From Tillandsia leiboldiana (lineage: Eukaryota > Streptophyta > Magnoliopsida > Poales > Bromeliaceae), in the NCBI GenBank assembly GCA_029204045.2, contig CM055076.1, positions 27,288,416 to 27,352,415 on the forward strand: 64,000 bases of DNA. The letters run 5' to 3'. The translations under genes were made by a program, and so were the position numbers. Below the pieces are notes generated by a model. It did not search any database. It saw nothing but the letters and a program-made list of their open reading frames with translations, and was not told the DNA's origin. Shown here piece by piece: positions 28,984 to 63,799 of the stretch (the stretch's first letter is position 1; each line of letters begins with the position of its first letter).

Positions 28984-29534
28984 TAATTTAAATTGAAAAT
29001 AGCCATTCAATTAGATTCCTTATTCTTTATCACATTTGCATTTAACTATTATGTGAAAAATAAATCTCTCTTTCTATTTTATTATTCTTTTTACTATAAT
29101 AATCTATTATAAAATATGATAAGAAATTAATAAAGTTTACAATACTGATTTGGGAGTGATGTATAAGATGTGTACATATAGCATAAAATAATTTGATACT
29201 TAAATAATAATTTTTTACAGATAAACAGTCGCAGATGATGATACGTATCAAATTATATATACATATTTTTAAAATATTAATTATTAAATAATAAATGTGG
29301 TGTATAAGAAAGAGTCTAAAATGTGAAAATGAAAGAAAATAGAAGGAAAAAAAAAAAAGAAAAGAAATTTCTATACTTCCAAAGTCAAGCAAATAAATGC
29401 TTTGAAATTTGTCAAATTGTTCCATTAATTAGGCACACTTTTTCTAGACTCACATATTGTCTGTGATCTTATCAAGCTTTAAAACACATAATTTTTTTTT
29501 TTTTTTGGACTTTTTTTTAAAAATGATTATTTAA
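28984..29534. other. AT-rich intergenic
   Basis: No gene supported. The minus-strand ORF at 29042-29425 is AT-driven and lacks motifs. Confidence 0.55.
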
Positions 29535-29539
29535 AAATT

Positions 29540-30288
29540 TATATTTTTAAAAATAATTCTATAAAATTTATATTTGTAAAAATAGATCTATGGATGCCAA
29601 CTGTGCGCCATGTATGCCGCCACGTGGACGGGGGAGCGGAACGTATTACAAGTTGAATACGAAAATTGAATTCCCGTGTTTAAATACGAAAATTCAATTC
29701 TCAGTGTTTCCATCTGGAACGCGGACGACTGACGACTAGACGACGGAGTTCAATTCCCGTGTTTCCATCTGAATCGTTCATCATTTTTTTTTAAGTCGGT
29801 AAACGATTTACCGTCTTCTAAATTTTTTACGAAAGCCACTTGTCTATTATCTTTCTAAAGATGGCGATTAATCCAGTGGATTGAGTTAAAATTAAAATTT
29901 TAATTTTAAATTAATAATTTGAAATTAAAATTATAAATTTGAATTTAAAGATACAATTTTAAAACTTAATTAGAAATTTGAATTGAAATTCAAATTTTGA
30001 ATTTTGACTTTAAAATTGAAATTGAAATTTGATTTTGATATTTGAATTTGTATTTAAATCCCAAAGTTAAATTTATAATTTATATTTGAATTTGAATTTG
30101 AATTTGTATTCAAATTTCCTTTCCATGGAAACATGGGAATTCAATTTCCGTGTTTAAATACGAGAATTGAATTTTGGTGTTCAACTTGTGATACGTCCGG
30201 CTTCCCGCCCACGTGGGCACTCATAGAATTATTTTTGTAAATATAAATTTTATAAAATTATTTTTAAAAATACAAATTTTAAAAGGAA
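29540..30288. mobile_element. Non-autonomous element with ~160-base terminal inverted repeats
   Basis: The left arm (29540-29705) includes 'cgtattacaagttgaatacg' and 'gaattcccgtgtttaaatac'. The right arm (30130-30288) is its inverted copy ('ttcaacttgtgatacg', 'cccacgtgggc'). The inside is AT-rich with no ORF. Long arms suggest a Mutator-like or foldback element. The target duplication is unclear in A/T-rich flanks. Confidence 0.6.
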
Positions 30289-30299
30289 CTTATAAAAAA

Positions 30300-30753
30300 A
30301 AAAAACCTTTTTTTAAAATTTAAGTACTTGAAAAAATAATAAAAAGTGAAAATAAATTTACCCTTTATTCTTTAATAACTCCCCCCCCTCCACACACCTA
30401 TCCAAAAATAAAAATTTAAATTAAGTTTTCTTGCTAAGCAAGGTTCACATGTCTTCCATGTACAGGTATCTTTGACCAAAATAAAATATTATTATAATAA
30501 TTTGGCAATGAGATGAGTAGCTTAATCATTACTATTCAAAAGAGGATCCAAGAAATAGTATTTTTATTATAATAACTTGGGCATGAAAGAGAGCTCAATT
30601 ATATTATTATTATTACTTATTAAAGGAGATATGGAAAATCCATTTAGAGCCCTAAACTCAACCCATGTGAAGTTATGAAATTCCAATTTTGCCCCTCTAC
30701 ATTCATGCCATTTCCACTTTATGAAATTATATATATACATATAAAATAAAATT
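30300..30753. other. AT-rich intergenic
   Basis: Nothing recognised apart from short C and A runs (30380-30400). Confidence 0.5.
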
Positions 30754-30960
30754 TATATATTTTTAAAAATACAAATTCCTTCATTTGTAAATTTTTTACT
30801 ATTAGATTTGTATTGAAATTTATATTTTTATAAAATTAACTAAAAAAAAAGGTAAAATAAAAACACAAATTATAATATTTATTCAATAATAAAAAATTCA
30901 TAAATATAAATATACTTGTACTTTTAAAAATATATAATCTCTACTCTTTATATATATATA
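30754..30960. mobile_element. Diverged copy of the palindromic microsatellite MITE
   Basis: The two inverted halves share 'aaattttttac' and 'gtaaaataaaaacacaaat' blocks with the copies at 4234-4434 and 33408-33627. A short TA tract follows at 30952-30962. Confidence 0.55.
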
Positions 30961-31340
30961 TAATAAAATAATTAATATACGATATCGACTGGAAAATACA
31001 ATACTTTGCGCTCGGCTCCAATTAAAAATGAGTTAAAATAATTCAGCTTGTTTTCGACTCGAAATTAATTTTAGTAGCCAACTTGAAATTTAATTTTTAT
31101 ATTCATTCATTCATTATTTAATTACTTGTTTTTTTTTTTTTTGTTAGTTATTATCATATTAATTTTTGTACATAATGCGAATTCCTATCTATTTCAAATA
31201 TTTTTAAAATTTATATTTTTAAAATAATAATTTAAAATAAAATTACAAAATAAATATTTTAAGAGAATAATATCTTTATCTCTATGGTATAAATTCCCTT
31301 CTTTCGAATTTAAATTTAAGTTTGAATAAAATTTTTAAGG

Positions 31341-31745
31341 GGCCGTTTGGATCCGGTATAGAACCGAGAATAGAAGGGATATCCCTCTTATTCTTCCAAA
31401 CGCATCAGAAATCAATCGGTATAGCTTGTTCCGGTACAACTAGAATAAGTGAGAATTACTGTTCTCACTCTTCCCAACCACCCTCTTAATTTTTCCTTAA
31501 ATACTCTTCCACGTCTACCGAGCCACCATCTCTTACCTTATTATTACATAATAAAATTTGAGAATAAAAAAATAATTTATCTTAATTAAAACTTTCTTTA
31601 TTCCTCTTATTTTTCATTCTTATACCAAACACAAAATTTTTTATTTCTATAATTATTTTAAATATTTTTTTACACTAATCCCGTATTTTATACTTATTTC
31701 TGAAATAATTAGTTCTGTCTTATTCCATTACCTAACCAGCCCAAA
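31341..31745. mobile_element. PIF/Harbinger-like MITE
   Basis: The left end 'ggccgtttggatccggtata' and the right end 'attacctaaccagccc' are imperfect inverted repeats of the 'cgtttggt' family. It lies about 290 bases upstream of the ABCB copy 2 start codon. Confidence 0.55.
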
Positions 31746-31827
31746 TATTTCATTTCGATTGAATTCGGAATTAGGAAAAGATAAAATTTTTAATTATTCG
31801 TACCGATCGACGTACTTGTCGACCACT

Positions 31828-31832
<5 letters not shown>

Positions 31833-31876
<44 letters not shown>
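31833..31876 (+). promoter_or_regulatory. (CT)n tract upstream of ABCB copy 2
   Basis: About 21 CT units, 160 bases before the start codon. Pyrimidine (GAGA-type) tracts are common in plant core promoters and 5' UTRs. A role here is inferred from position only. Confidence 0.45.
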
Positions 31877-31879
<3 letters not shown>

Positions 31880-31959
31880 CCCACAAATGAACACACAGAT
31901 GTATTTTAATTGAAATGGCCACGTTCTCGTATTCTCCTCCTCCTCCCCCTACAAATTCC

Positions 31960-31968
31960 CATAAATAG
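31960..31968 (+). promoter_or_regulatory. Possible TATA box of ABCB copy 2
   Basis: 'cataaatag' about 70 bases before the ATG would place the transcript start near 31990-31995, leaving a short purine-rich 5' UTR. Not verifiable from sequence alone. Confidence 0.4.
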
Positions 31969-32036
31969 CCTCCGAAATATCGAAGAAGAGGAGCTTAGAG
32001 AAAGAGAGAGAGAGAGAGTGAAAGGAGAGGGGGGAG

Positions 32037-54437
<22,401 letters not shown>

Positions 54438-54790
54438 GGCGGGATCTCATCCCCTTATTTACAAATTTAAGCAACATTTTGCTTGGAGGGAGATAATGTG
54501 CTGTGCTACAATGTGAGACAACAAATTTGTGTCCAAAGTGCTTGGAAAGGGGAAATTATGTAATTATAGTTGACCACTCTTTTATTCTACACTTTGCATT
54601 ACTATTGAGTATCAATAATTATTTTTTTTGTGGTATTTCTCACTTGTATTTTAATTTAAATTTAGTTGAATTTGTAAATATAACATCTATTGAGCGTGCA
54701 CTGTAATCCTTATCTACAAAATATTTAGCTCATCAGTAATATCTAAATTTTTATTTTCTTGTATTTGCACGACGTACCATACAATATAAT
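54438..54790 (+). other. 3' flank of ABCB copy 2
   Basis: Homologous to 6665-7170 downstream of copy 1, without the MITE found there. Confidence 0.65.
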
Positions 54791-55301
54791 ATCACAACCC
54801 ACCAATCTGAACTTTCACACAATCAACGATCACAATGTGATGCACAATCAGTTAAACAACTCTTCTCCACATTTGAAATCGTAAACTTCTAACAATATTT
54901 TATTTTCACTCTTAAAACTTTGTAAGAATATTTCATTCAAATTAATCTCTTCCAAGTTGAGTAGGTGAATTTCAACTACATGCCTCACACAGGTCTTTAC
55001 AGTTGATAAGCGACGCCGATTTATGATAGAAAACAAGATGATCAATGCATTTACTTGTCAAGCTGAAAAAGTCATTGTATGAAGTGGTATCTGCCTCATG
55101 CTTTGAACTATCTAAGTCTCAGTAGAATCTCCAAATCAAAGGCTAAATTCCAGTTTCAGTCAGTGCAGAAGCAGATCTGAAAATAGTTAGAAGATGAACC
55201 TTAAGATTGATTAGTTATAAAAAGCGGTGCTCCAGATTTACCAAACCTAACTTTTATGACCAAATCTGATTCATCTATGGATCGATTCGATTGACAGAAG
55301 G
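54791..55301. other. Intergenic, nothing recognised
   Basis: No gene, repeat or RNA gene supported. Confidence 0.5.
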
Positions 55302-55306
55302 CAATA

Positions 55307-55773
55307 TGTGACACCCTAATAGTCCCACATGGGATGGAAATGGATTGTGAATGGATTTATAAGAGACATGGGCACTAGTAATAATAACTGGGCTTAAACA
55401 TTTTGGGCTGTGGTTTGGACCCAACGAATTATTATTACTAGTGGGTCGGATTGTTATATTTGGTACCAGAGCCAGTCACCAGCCGGAAGTGTGTGACGAG
55501 TTTTGACTGAGCCTGGGTCTAGATGACAGGACTAGCGAGACAAATCTCACATCACCTGGTGATCTTGGGTTGTATGTGTGTTTGGGCTGACGAGAACGTC
55601 AAACCTAAACGGGGAGAGTTTATGACACTCCAATAGTCCCCACATGGAATGGAAATGAGTTGTGATTGGATTTATAAGAGACATGGGCACTAGTTATAAT
55701 AACTTGGCTAAAGCATTTTGAGCTGTGGTTTGGATCCAACGAGTTATTATTGCTAGTGGGTCGGATCGTTACA
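55307..55773 (+). mobile_element. TRIM-like element, best preserved copy
   Basis: LTR 55307-55458, primer site TGGTACCAGAGCC (55461-55473), internal part to 55620 with purine tract 'ggggagag', second LTR 55621-55773 ending GTTACA. Perfect 5-base target duplication caata (55302-55306, 55774-55778). Confidence 0.9.
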
Positions 55774-55778
55774 CAATA

Positions 55779-58059
55779 TGGAAGGTTAGGCCATGGCCTT
55801 CGTAAAACTAGTTTAGATATCTTAATTCTCTTGATTCCATTTCAAGAAGCCCTGAGACTGTTCATAACACATCGAGAACCAAAACCTGGAAATGTCTAAA
55901 CCATCAAAACTGCCGAAATAGATTACTCTAATAACACACACATCCAGAATCAAACCCTGAAATTGTATAAACCATCAAAATCGCCAAAAGGGGACCTCTA
56001 GAACTCTAATAGGGACAAAAACTCAATCGTAATATTTTGAACCTTGATTTACATGGACAGAAAATGTGTACTGTTATTTTCTCCAAGGATAAAGCATGTA
56101 TTAAGAAGAAGAAGAAACAGAAGACCAAAAAGGAGGAGAAGGAAGAAGAAGAAGAAGAAGAAGAAAAGGAGGAAAAATGTGCGACATAAACCCGAATTAT
56201 CAAATGCTTCCACAAACCTGGGAAGAACCATCTTTTGCAAATACAGAAATTGAAGGATCTTTTGTGAATAACGATCCAGGTTTATGGGTGGTTTGAGTTT
56301 TTGACTATTCGCACATTTTTGCGTTTCTGATGGCTTGCATCAATAATATATCCGTTCCACACTAAAGTACCAACTAGAAGTAGAACGTAATCTTGAGACT
56401 CGAGTATCCCCAAGACGGACAGTCAGATACCCATTGTAGGATCGTTGGCGCTAACCATTAATTTCAAATGCTCGAACTATTAGAAATACGCAACCAATCC
56501 ACTTAAAGTGTACAGACACAGCGCCCACGGATCTAATTCCAAATGCTCGAGCTATTAGAAATACGCAACCAATCCACTTAAAGCGTACAGACACAGTGCC
56601 CACGGGTCTCGACCGAACTCAACCCACCTGGACGTTGGGTCTATTGTTGGGCCTCTTGCCGTTAGGTCTATTGTAGACCGCAACCCTACTCAACTTATTG
56701 AACTCACCCAACTCAACTTATTAGTCTCCTGGACCTATTATCACGGGCAGGATTTGGACCTATTTTTAACACATAAATAAATAGCCAACACCCATTTCAT
56801 AACATAATTGGGTGAGCAGGGAAAAAATGACAGTATAACCGAATACTTAACTTCAATGAAACTTTTAAACTGATTCTATACAAACTGACAACGACTAAAC
56901 TGTTTCTAGCACCTCGAAGAGAAAGGAAACTAATCAATAGATGATGGTGTGAAGAGTCATTGCCAAGAAAATACTTCGCGCTAATAAATGTTTCATTGCC
57001 CGGAGTTTCAGAACTTCAATTCAGTAAAGAACTGCCAGATAGCAGCAAATTCATAAAACAAACTCAATTCAAATTTGACACAATCTTCGAAACAACCCTG
57101 ATAATTCTAAAATCATACGGGACAACCAAGCGGACCAGTAGGCAACACAGTTAAAATGGAGTATGGAGAATCAACAACACAGAACAACAACTAAACAAGA
57201 TCAAGAACATAGTCACTCTACGCTCTTTCGGAAAACCAAATTCTCACCAAGTGGCAGATTTCGTGCTGTAATAAAATTTGAGTCAAGAAGATTTCGATCG
57301 AATACGTTACGCGACATTTTATCAAAAACCTCCCAAGAAGAGCATTCAAAGAGGCACTCAAACTGTCCAAGATTCCTATAATACTTCAAATTCGTTAGAA
57401 ACAACCACGTAACTCAGTTGGCAACACATCACAATACAAGCCAACAAAGTAAACACAATCAAGGTTACTTTCCCTGTTTTGCAATCCAAATCATCACAAA
57501 TAGGCACTATGTAAGAACTACAGCATTCATCAAGTGACAAATCTTCATACCCTAATAAAAATCCAAGGCAACTACATTCCAGTTAAAAAGGTGGGCGACA
57601 AATCTTATCAGAAACTTCCCAGGAAAAGAATTCAAGGCAACAGACTTAAAATAGAACATCGAGAATTCACTATACAGAACAGCAAAGCAAACACAATCAA
57701 GAATACTTTTCTAGTCCTGTAAAAAATCCAAATCCTCACAAATAGAACTATGGCATTCACCAAGTGAGAAATCTTCATGACCTAGCAAAAATCCGGCACA
57801 ACAACATTCCATTTCCAGTCAAAAAGTTAGGCTAGAATTCTTATCAGAAACTTTGCAAGAAAGCATTCGAAACACTCGGCAACAACAGTTTTGCCCAACA
57901 AAGCAGTAATAGCAGCAGCAGATGAGTAAAAACCCTCATCAGATATGTTTCTTCTGTGGCAAAAATAGTAAACCTAGGGCAATTAAGAACATGCTGAAGC
58001 AACAGGATAATAGCATCAGCCAAAAACTCTTAATCAGAGAGTGTTCGTGCTCATTACCT
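55779..58059. other. Convergent intergenic region
   Basis: Contains a GAA-rich purine tract (56100-56175), a tandem duplication of about 77 bases (56456-56610), a block at 56610-56750 resembling 42680-42800, and degenerate repeats at 57235-57900. Part of the right end must be the 3' UTR of the minus-strand gene at 58060. No other gene supported. Confidence 0.6.
57235..57900. repeat. Degenerate tandem repeat, about three units
   Basis: The motif 'caccaagtgagaaatcttca' and variants recur near 57245, 57530 and 57757. Each is followed by 'ctaataaaaatcc'-like and 'ttatcagaaact'-like blocks and, in two units, 'aaacacaatcaag'. Unit length is about 230-285 bases. Confidence 0.6.
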
Positions 58060-58902
58060 CTACCTTCTACGGTGAAGGTAAATCGCAGTCGCAGCCACAG
58101 CGACCGCAAATCCCACCGACGCCGCACCGAGAGCTACGGTCCCGAGCGGTGCAGCAGTGGCGGGGGCGGCAGTGGCGGGGGCGGCGGTGGCCTCCGCGTC
58201 GTTCGTCATCTTCTTCTCGCCGATCTCGCCTTCGAGCGACACGAGGGCATCCTTGAGCTTGATGATCTCCACTTCTAGCGAGGAGTTCCTCAGGCTGAGC
58301 TTCATCAGGGTGTCGTCCTTCTCTTGGATCTTCTCCGCCAGAAGAATGTTCCGCTTCCTCAGATCGTCCTCGCGCTCCGCACTCGCCTTCGCCGCCTCCT
58401 CCTTGGCCTCTGTGAGAGCCATCGCCCTCCGCTGCAACAGGGAGATCTCCTCCTCCTTCAACTCCACCTCCGAGTAGAGGCTCGCGATCTCGCCCACGAG
58501 CTTGTCCCGCTCGGCCTTGAGCTCCTCAGCCAGGGCCTCAGCATCCAACGCGGTGGAGGCGGCGGCGACGAGGTCCGCGTGCACGCGCTCGATCTCAACC
58601 TCGAGGCGGCGGGCCTCGGCCGTGACGACGCCGCGCTCGTGCCGCGCCGCCTCGAGCTGGGCCTCCAGCTCCTGCTTCTCCGCCTTCAAGCCCCCGATCT
58701 CCGCCATGACCGCCTTAAACTCGCCATCTCCGCCGCCGCCGCCGCCGCCGCCGATGTTCTTGTGGGAGTCGTCGGCGGCGGAGTGCTGGGAGATTAGGGT
58801 TAGGGTTTCGTCGCCGCCGTTGGAGATGGCGAGGGAGTCGTCGCCGCCGTTGGAGAAGGCGAGGGCGTCGTCGCCATTGGAGAGGGTTGCGTCGTGCTCC
58901 AT
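58060..58902 (-). CDS. Coiled-coil tail-anchored protein, PMD-like
   Basis: 280 residues in one exon, ATG at 58902-58900, stop TAG at 58062-58060. The N-terminus is acidic with repeated 'SNGGD' motifs. A glycine run lies near residues 51-58. A long heptad-type coiled coil covers about 62-230 (Glu/Lys/Leu/Ala-rich). An Ala/Pro/Thr spacer leads to a single hydrophobic segment at about 253-275, ending in YLHRRR, as in C-tail-anchored organelle proteins. This architecture matches the plant peroxisomal and mitochondrial division factors PMD1/PMD2, which sit in those outer membranes and affect organelle number and shape. The assignment rests on layout, since coiled coils carry little family-specific signal. 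The start is favoured by the CT-rich leader and the collapse of coding character upstream. Very GC-rich, as monocot single-exon genes often are. Confidence 0.82.
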   Translation of the reverse strand: MEHDATLSNGDDALAFSNGGDDSLAISNGGDETLTLISQHSAADDSHKNIGGGGGGGGDGEFKAVMAEIGGLKAEKQELEAQLEAARHERGVVTAEARRLEVEIERVHADLVAAASTALDAEALAEELKAERDKLVGEIASLYSEVELKEEEISLLQRRAMALTEAKEEAAKASAEREDDLRKRNILLAEKIQEKDDTLMKLSLRNSSLEVEIIKLKDALVSLEGEIGEKKMTNDAEATAAPATAAPATAAPLGTVALGAASVGFAVAVAATAIYLHRRR

Positions 58903-58963
58903 GAGAAGAGAAGGGGAGAGTGGAATCGTGCGACGAGGAGAGGAGAGAGGAGAGATGAGAGAT

Positions 58964-59024
58964 TTTATTATTATTATTATTATTATATTATTTATTATTA
59001 TTATTTTGTTTTTTGTTTTTTTTT
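58964..59024. repeat. (ATT)n and T-rich tract upstream of the PMD-like gene
   Basis: ATT repeats followed by T-runs, 60-120 bases upstream of the minus-strand ATG, in its presumed promoter or 5' UTR. Confidence 0.85.
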
Positions 59025-59153
59025 TTGGATGAAAGTGGAGTGGGGAGTTCGAAAAAGAAATGGAAAGGAAAGAAAGGAAATGGTGACATTTTTAGAAATA
59101 AATTATTTTTTATTTTTAAAATAATTAATTATTTTAGAATATATAAAAGAGCA

Positions 59154-59322
59154 ATGTTACATGTACACCCCGAAGGGGTGTACATCTTACATCTCTACCT
59201 CTTTAATGGTGGCGATGTTTTTTACGGGTCACATCAAGTGACCCCTCATCACACCCCCACGCTTAGATGGGTGGGGGGTGTGAGATGTACACCCCTTACG
59301 GGTGTACAAGTAGCATTTTCCT
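59154..59322. mobile_element. MITE of the 'ggtgtacatc' family upstream of the PMD-like gene
   Basis: Ends 'agcaatgttacatgtacacc' and 'ggtgtacaagtagcatttt' are inverted repeats. The interior matches 34533-34705 in inverse orientation ('acgggtcacatcaagtgac'). Confidence 0.8.
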
Positions 59323-59325
59323 ATA

Positions 59326-59840
59326 TTCGAATTAAAAATTTAAAATATCTACTTTGTCCTTAACTTAGGAGTAAATAAGAAAATTTAGTGACGGTAAAGA
59401 AATATATTTGAAAAAATAAAAAATTAAAATACTTTTATTATATATATATAATATAATATATTTAAAAGGTAAAATAGTTTGATAGTAATTTTAGATTTAT
59501 ATTTGAAATTTTTGTTGTTAAAAAATATATCTTTCTAATATATAGTTTTCTAAAAGAATAAATAAAAAATACTAAAATTTTTCAAAAATGAGGCTACTAC
59601 TATACACCCATCCGTACATAGTTCCCAAACCCTAAAAAGGTGGGGGCATAATTACTTATGCTATCGAATAGAGTATGGTGAAATTCCCCATCATTTTTTT
59701 CCAAAAATGTATGAAAATCCCTATTAATTATGTCGTTAAAAAAATTGCATAAATAGTGTTAACGTATCCAAATAGTCTATAATCCTACTCTCGGTTGCTT
59801 TTCAATTTATTTCTTCCCGCATTAGTTTAAAAATCAGGTC
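59326..59840. other. AT-rich intergenic
   Basis: No gene recognised. Confidence 0.5.
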
Positions 59841-59900
59841 TGAAATTTTTTTTTGATTAAATCAGAGTTTGCAAACACAGGCGTAACAGACCGCCACACA

Positions 59901-59941
59901 TATAGGAAACTCTCTGTTCCGCGAACAGAGACTCCCCTATA
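59901..59941. other. Hairpin near the end of the long LTR
   Basis: Arms 'tataggaaactctctgttc' and 'gaacagagactcccctata' can pair around a CGC loop with a few mismatches. It lies near the outer end of the presumed LTR. Confidence 0.65.
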
Positions 59942-60539
59942 TATGCACGGCTAGGCTAGTAATCAGCGACAGATATCTCAGTACAACTACTAATCTAGTC
60001 AGCAGGAATAATCAAAATTAAGTTATTACATCATCAGTTTTAAATTCTAAATCAATAGAACTGGAATAAATGCGGAAAATAACAGTCTGTGTAAATCATC
60101 AAGGATCTCAATCAACTCTGTCCAGAATCATGGGGACAGCTCTATCGTGACAGGCTCACTGGATCGTCCCGACATCTCACCACCCGACGGACCTACAACA
60201 GTCACCCGAGGGTGTGAGATACACCGGAGTGTATCCCAGTGGGCACGACGAGCCGAGGAATAGCTAATCGTACCTACTGGGTACTAAAATCTGCGGATAG
60301 TAAAGATCTGTAGGAAAAGCTGGAAACATAGATGTCTACTAATAACCAGAAATAAAACTGCAGGTAAGTATGCTGAACAATCAGGGTATCTCAGAGATAA
60401 CTATCATGAAAACTGTAGAGCATGCAGGCCGGAAATCAAAGTCAACTACAAGGATCATGTATAAAGAACTACGAATGATACAAGCATGTCTACAGATAAT
60501 AGTGCTGGAAACAACTGAGCAACAGTACGAGTAAAAGTA

Positions 60540-61340
60540 ATGCGTCAAAGGTAGAAAACCAAATATCCAATCATGTGCCAATATTGGTCTCAGAGAACCT
60601 CAGGCAATGCCACTGTTCGGCACCTTTTTTCGGCTGACATAACCTTGTCGAGGGCTCACGGGTCTATCATCAGACCACTTACCGGTAAAGAACAATCTCC
60701 ACGGGGAGCTACCCCGGCCATGTTCGTGAAGTACAGCAGTGCATGGCAAATCATAATGATCAATCTCACGGTCTAGTGACCGGGTAGTCGGCAGCATGCG
60801 AGATCCCAACAGGGAATCATCTGTCTATATCTATCCATCGGAATCAATCAATCATGCATATCGAGTAGTGTCTATCAATCAGGATCAATCAATCATGCAT
60901 ATCAATAATATCTCGAATAACATCTCAATGACAGGAATCAACAGGTGTCATCTAATCATGCAAATCTATATATCAATCAATCAGGATCAGTCAGGAATAA
61001 TCAGGGATCATGTAGATAATAATCGGCTGACAGGAATCAACAAGTGTCATCAAATCATGTAGATCTATATACTGAAAAAACTGATGAACAGATATGTATA
61101 TGGTATGTCTCATGAAGATCAAGGTCTATCAGAAATATAAAAACTGATAACAGGTACGTAAGATATGTCCTCACGTAGATCAAGATCTATCAGGACTAAT
61201 CATAGGGCATGTCAATACAATCATCAAGGCTCATCTAGATAAAATCAGCAGGTATATATGATGAGTCTAAAAGAATCAATGTCTATCAGGGGATCATGTG
61301 ATATATATGCAGTCATCATAGGTCGTATCGGTATAATTCG
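60540..61340. repeat. Short direct repeats within the long LTR
   Basis: Several variants of 'aatcaatcaatcatgcatat', 'caggaatcaacaagtgtcat' and 'atgtagatctatat' recur in this AT-rich section. This is likely repeat expansion inside the LTR. Confidence 0.6.
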
Positions 61341-63799
61341 CAGGCTGGTCAAAAAAGGGGTGTCCGACTGGACTAAAGCAACCAGAGGGCCGAATAGATC
61401 AAGCCCGGACCGAAGATAACCCACCTGGATGTAGACCGATCCTCGAACTCCCGCACAGCTACTGGGAGGCTGGTGCTGAACAACTGGGCCCTGGACAAGG
61501 AGCTAGAATCAGTAATAAACTCACACAACCCATCCCGACGACGCTACAATAACGCGACGCTAATACGGAACAATATTGCGATTTACGGGACGAAATCCAA
61601 TTCCCGATCAACGAGAGTCCACGGGACTCCAACAAAATGGCCAGTAAGTGTATAAATACTGTCTAAAGGTAATCATTGTGTCTAATACCCATTTGATCCA
61701 TAATCCATTTTTAATTTGCATAATTATACTCTATTTTAGCTTGTTTCGGTCCGTTCTTGAAATCCGGGAATCCAAATTGACGCCGTAAGTTTCAGCGGGT
61801 TCGTTACGACGAGACGGAGCCCGTGCTCACAGGTTTGGGCTAGCACAGGACCCGAGGGCAAAGTTGGCCCAATAATCGTTTAGTTCAAATACAATTATGT
61901 AAGCACTTGCTATTTACTTGACCAAATACACAGCTAGCTGGAGCATCATGTACAGAGGGATGAACATAGTTGGGGTTTAGAGGTTACCTGGGTGTCGCAC
62001 CGGCGACCGGAGGCGACGGCGGCGGCCGGCGGTGGAGCTCGGGCTAACCTTGGGTGCAACAATGGAGAAAGTAACACCCACGTTAAAATTCTCATGCAAG
62101 TGCATGGGGAGTTTCTAAATGATACTACAAACTCACCTGGGTCATCTTCCCATCACGCGGAGCCCCGGCGATCGCCGACGACGAAGCTCGGTGGAGCTCG
62201 GGCAAATAAGATGATCTCTAATGGCGGATCTTCGTCCGGTCAGCATGGCCCGCATGCAAGGGCGTGAACGGATCCCCCTCGGCCACAGGAAGGTAACCAA
62301 GGTCATTTCCGGCATCGGGGGGGCAGCGGCGGCGCCGGGCGGCGATGGTCGGCCAAAGTGCAAAAATGGCCGATTCTAGGGCCTCCTCGCACCGCTTGGA
62401 TCCTCGACCGATCGACTTGAAACTTGGTGGAGCTCTTGCAGTCCCCAAGAAGAAGAGGTTCAACAGTCTTGATCCTCATCTTGACGGTTAGATCCTCCCC
62501 GCAACCGAGGCTTAGCTATTCCGGCGATAAGTTGCTCCCGCCGGCCACCCATGGCACGGCGGCGGCTGGGACTACATGAGGATGATCCCCTCAATGTCAG
62601 GAGCAAGGTGGTTGGGTTAAAGGGCCATCTCAAATAAAAAGGTTTCAAGATCTCACCTCGCCGGAAATACCTAGGAAGAAGATGACTTCCGCGGCGGCGC
62701 TCGGCGGCTATTGGCGTCGGGTCTCTTCTTGCTCGACGTCACACCCACAGAGGGACCCCCAGCAGATGTTTGGGCCAACCAAAACACTACAGGAACGCTT
62801 CCCACACCATCACCCCGAGATCAAGCTTCTTTCTTGATTCTTCTTCTCCGGCTACGGGTGGCGGCGGCCGGTGCGCTCCCACCGGGGAGTGCGGCAGAGA
62901 GAGAGGGTGCGGTTGAGGCTGGCGGCTGGGGACTTTGGCTACGGGCCTAGGGTTTTAGAGAAACCCTAGCCCGAGTTGGTGCGTTTATAGGGTATTTAGC
63001 ACAATTGCGGTTTAAACCCTCAACTCTTAATATTAAGAGCTGGGTCCTTTACATATGTTCATTTCACAGTTAGGTCCCTCCTCTACAAGTTGGGTGCAAA
63101 TTGACACATAAAATATAGCGTCTTTACGCAAAACACTGCGATTTTTCTCCTATTTCACGCTTTTCGAGACAACTGGACTGTCAAACTGAAAATATGACAC
63201 CGCCACGACGTCCGGCTCGACGAAACCTATCAGGTAGCGATTTTGGTTCGCTAAAATTTCGCTCCAAAATTTTTAAATTCCATCTTATACTGTAAATAAT
63301 ACAGTTCGGCATGCTTTACGATGCTTTAGGATCGTCAAACGGAATTCCGTCAGCGCCATTGCGTCCAGAACGACGAAACCGTTCAAAATGACTACCTAGA
63401 TCACTATGTTCGGAATCCGGACAGTGAATTGGTCACCGGAGTCCCGAACATTAGGGTCACTGTTCATCTACAGTAATCCACTTAATGCACTGTGCGACAC
63501 TGTTACATTGGTCGCGTTTATTTGTTCATTGCTTCGATGATTTCTGAAAGATCCGACCGTCAGATCGAAAAGTGCAGAATATGAATCTCGCTCAGTTCGA
63601 CGAGACGATCGCAACGGTCAATTCGGATTTCCAAGATCATGTTTGGATTGGAAAATAGCCTTTTTGTCTAGTGTATAGTGCGACTTGCACACTGGCGATT
63701 GACCATATGGGTCAACAAAGGTCTTCCTAAATTCAAAACAGCTCAAATTCACTTTTACTCTATTTATTAAAATAAAATATTTCGAGTTTCTACATCACT

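Noticed and set aside
29042..29425. 127-residue minus-strand ORF
   Set aside because: Phe/Ile/Lys-rich translation of AT-rich DNA, with no motif and no coding bias.
56044..56253. Arg/Lys-rich ORF at the GAA tract
   Set aside because: Product of a purine repeat. No support as a gene.
61992..62950. Several ORFs in the GC-rich part of the right-hand LTR
   Set aside because: They occur on both strands and in overlapping frames without domains, within a region that matches a repeat family.
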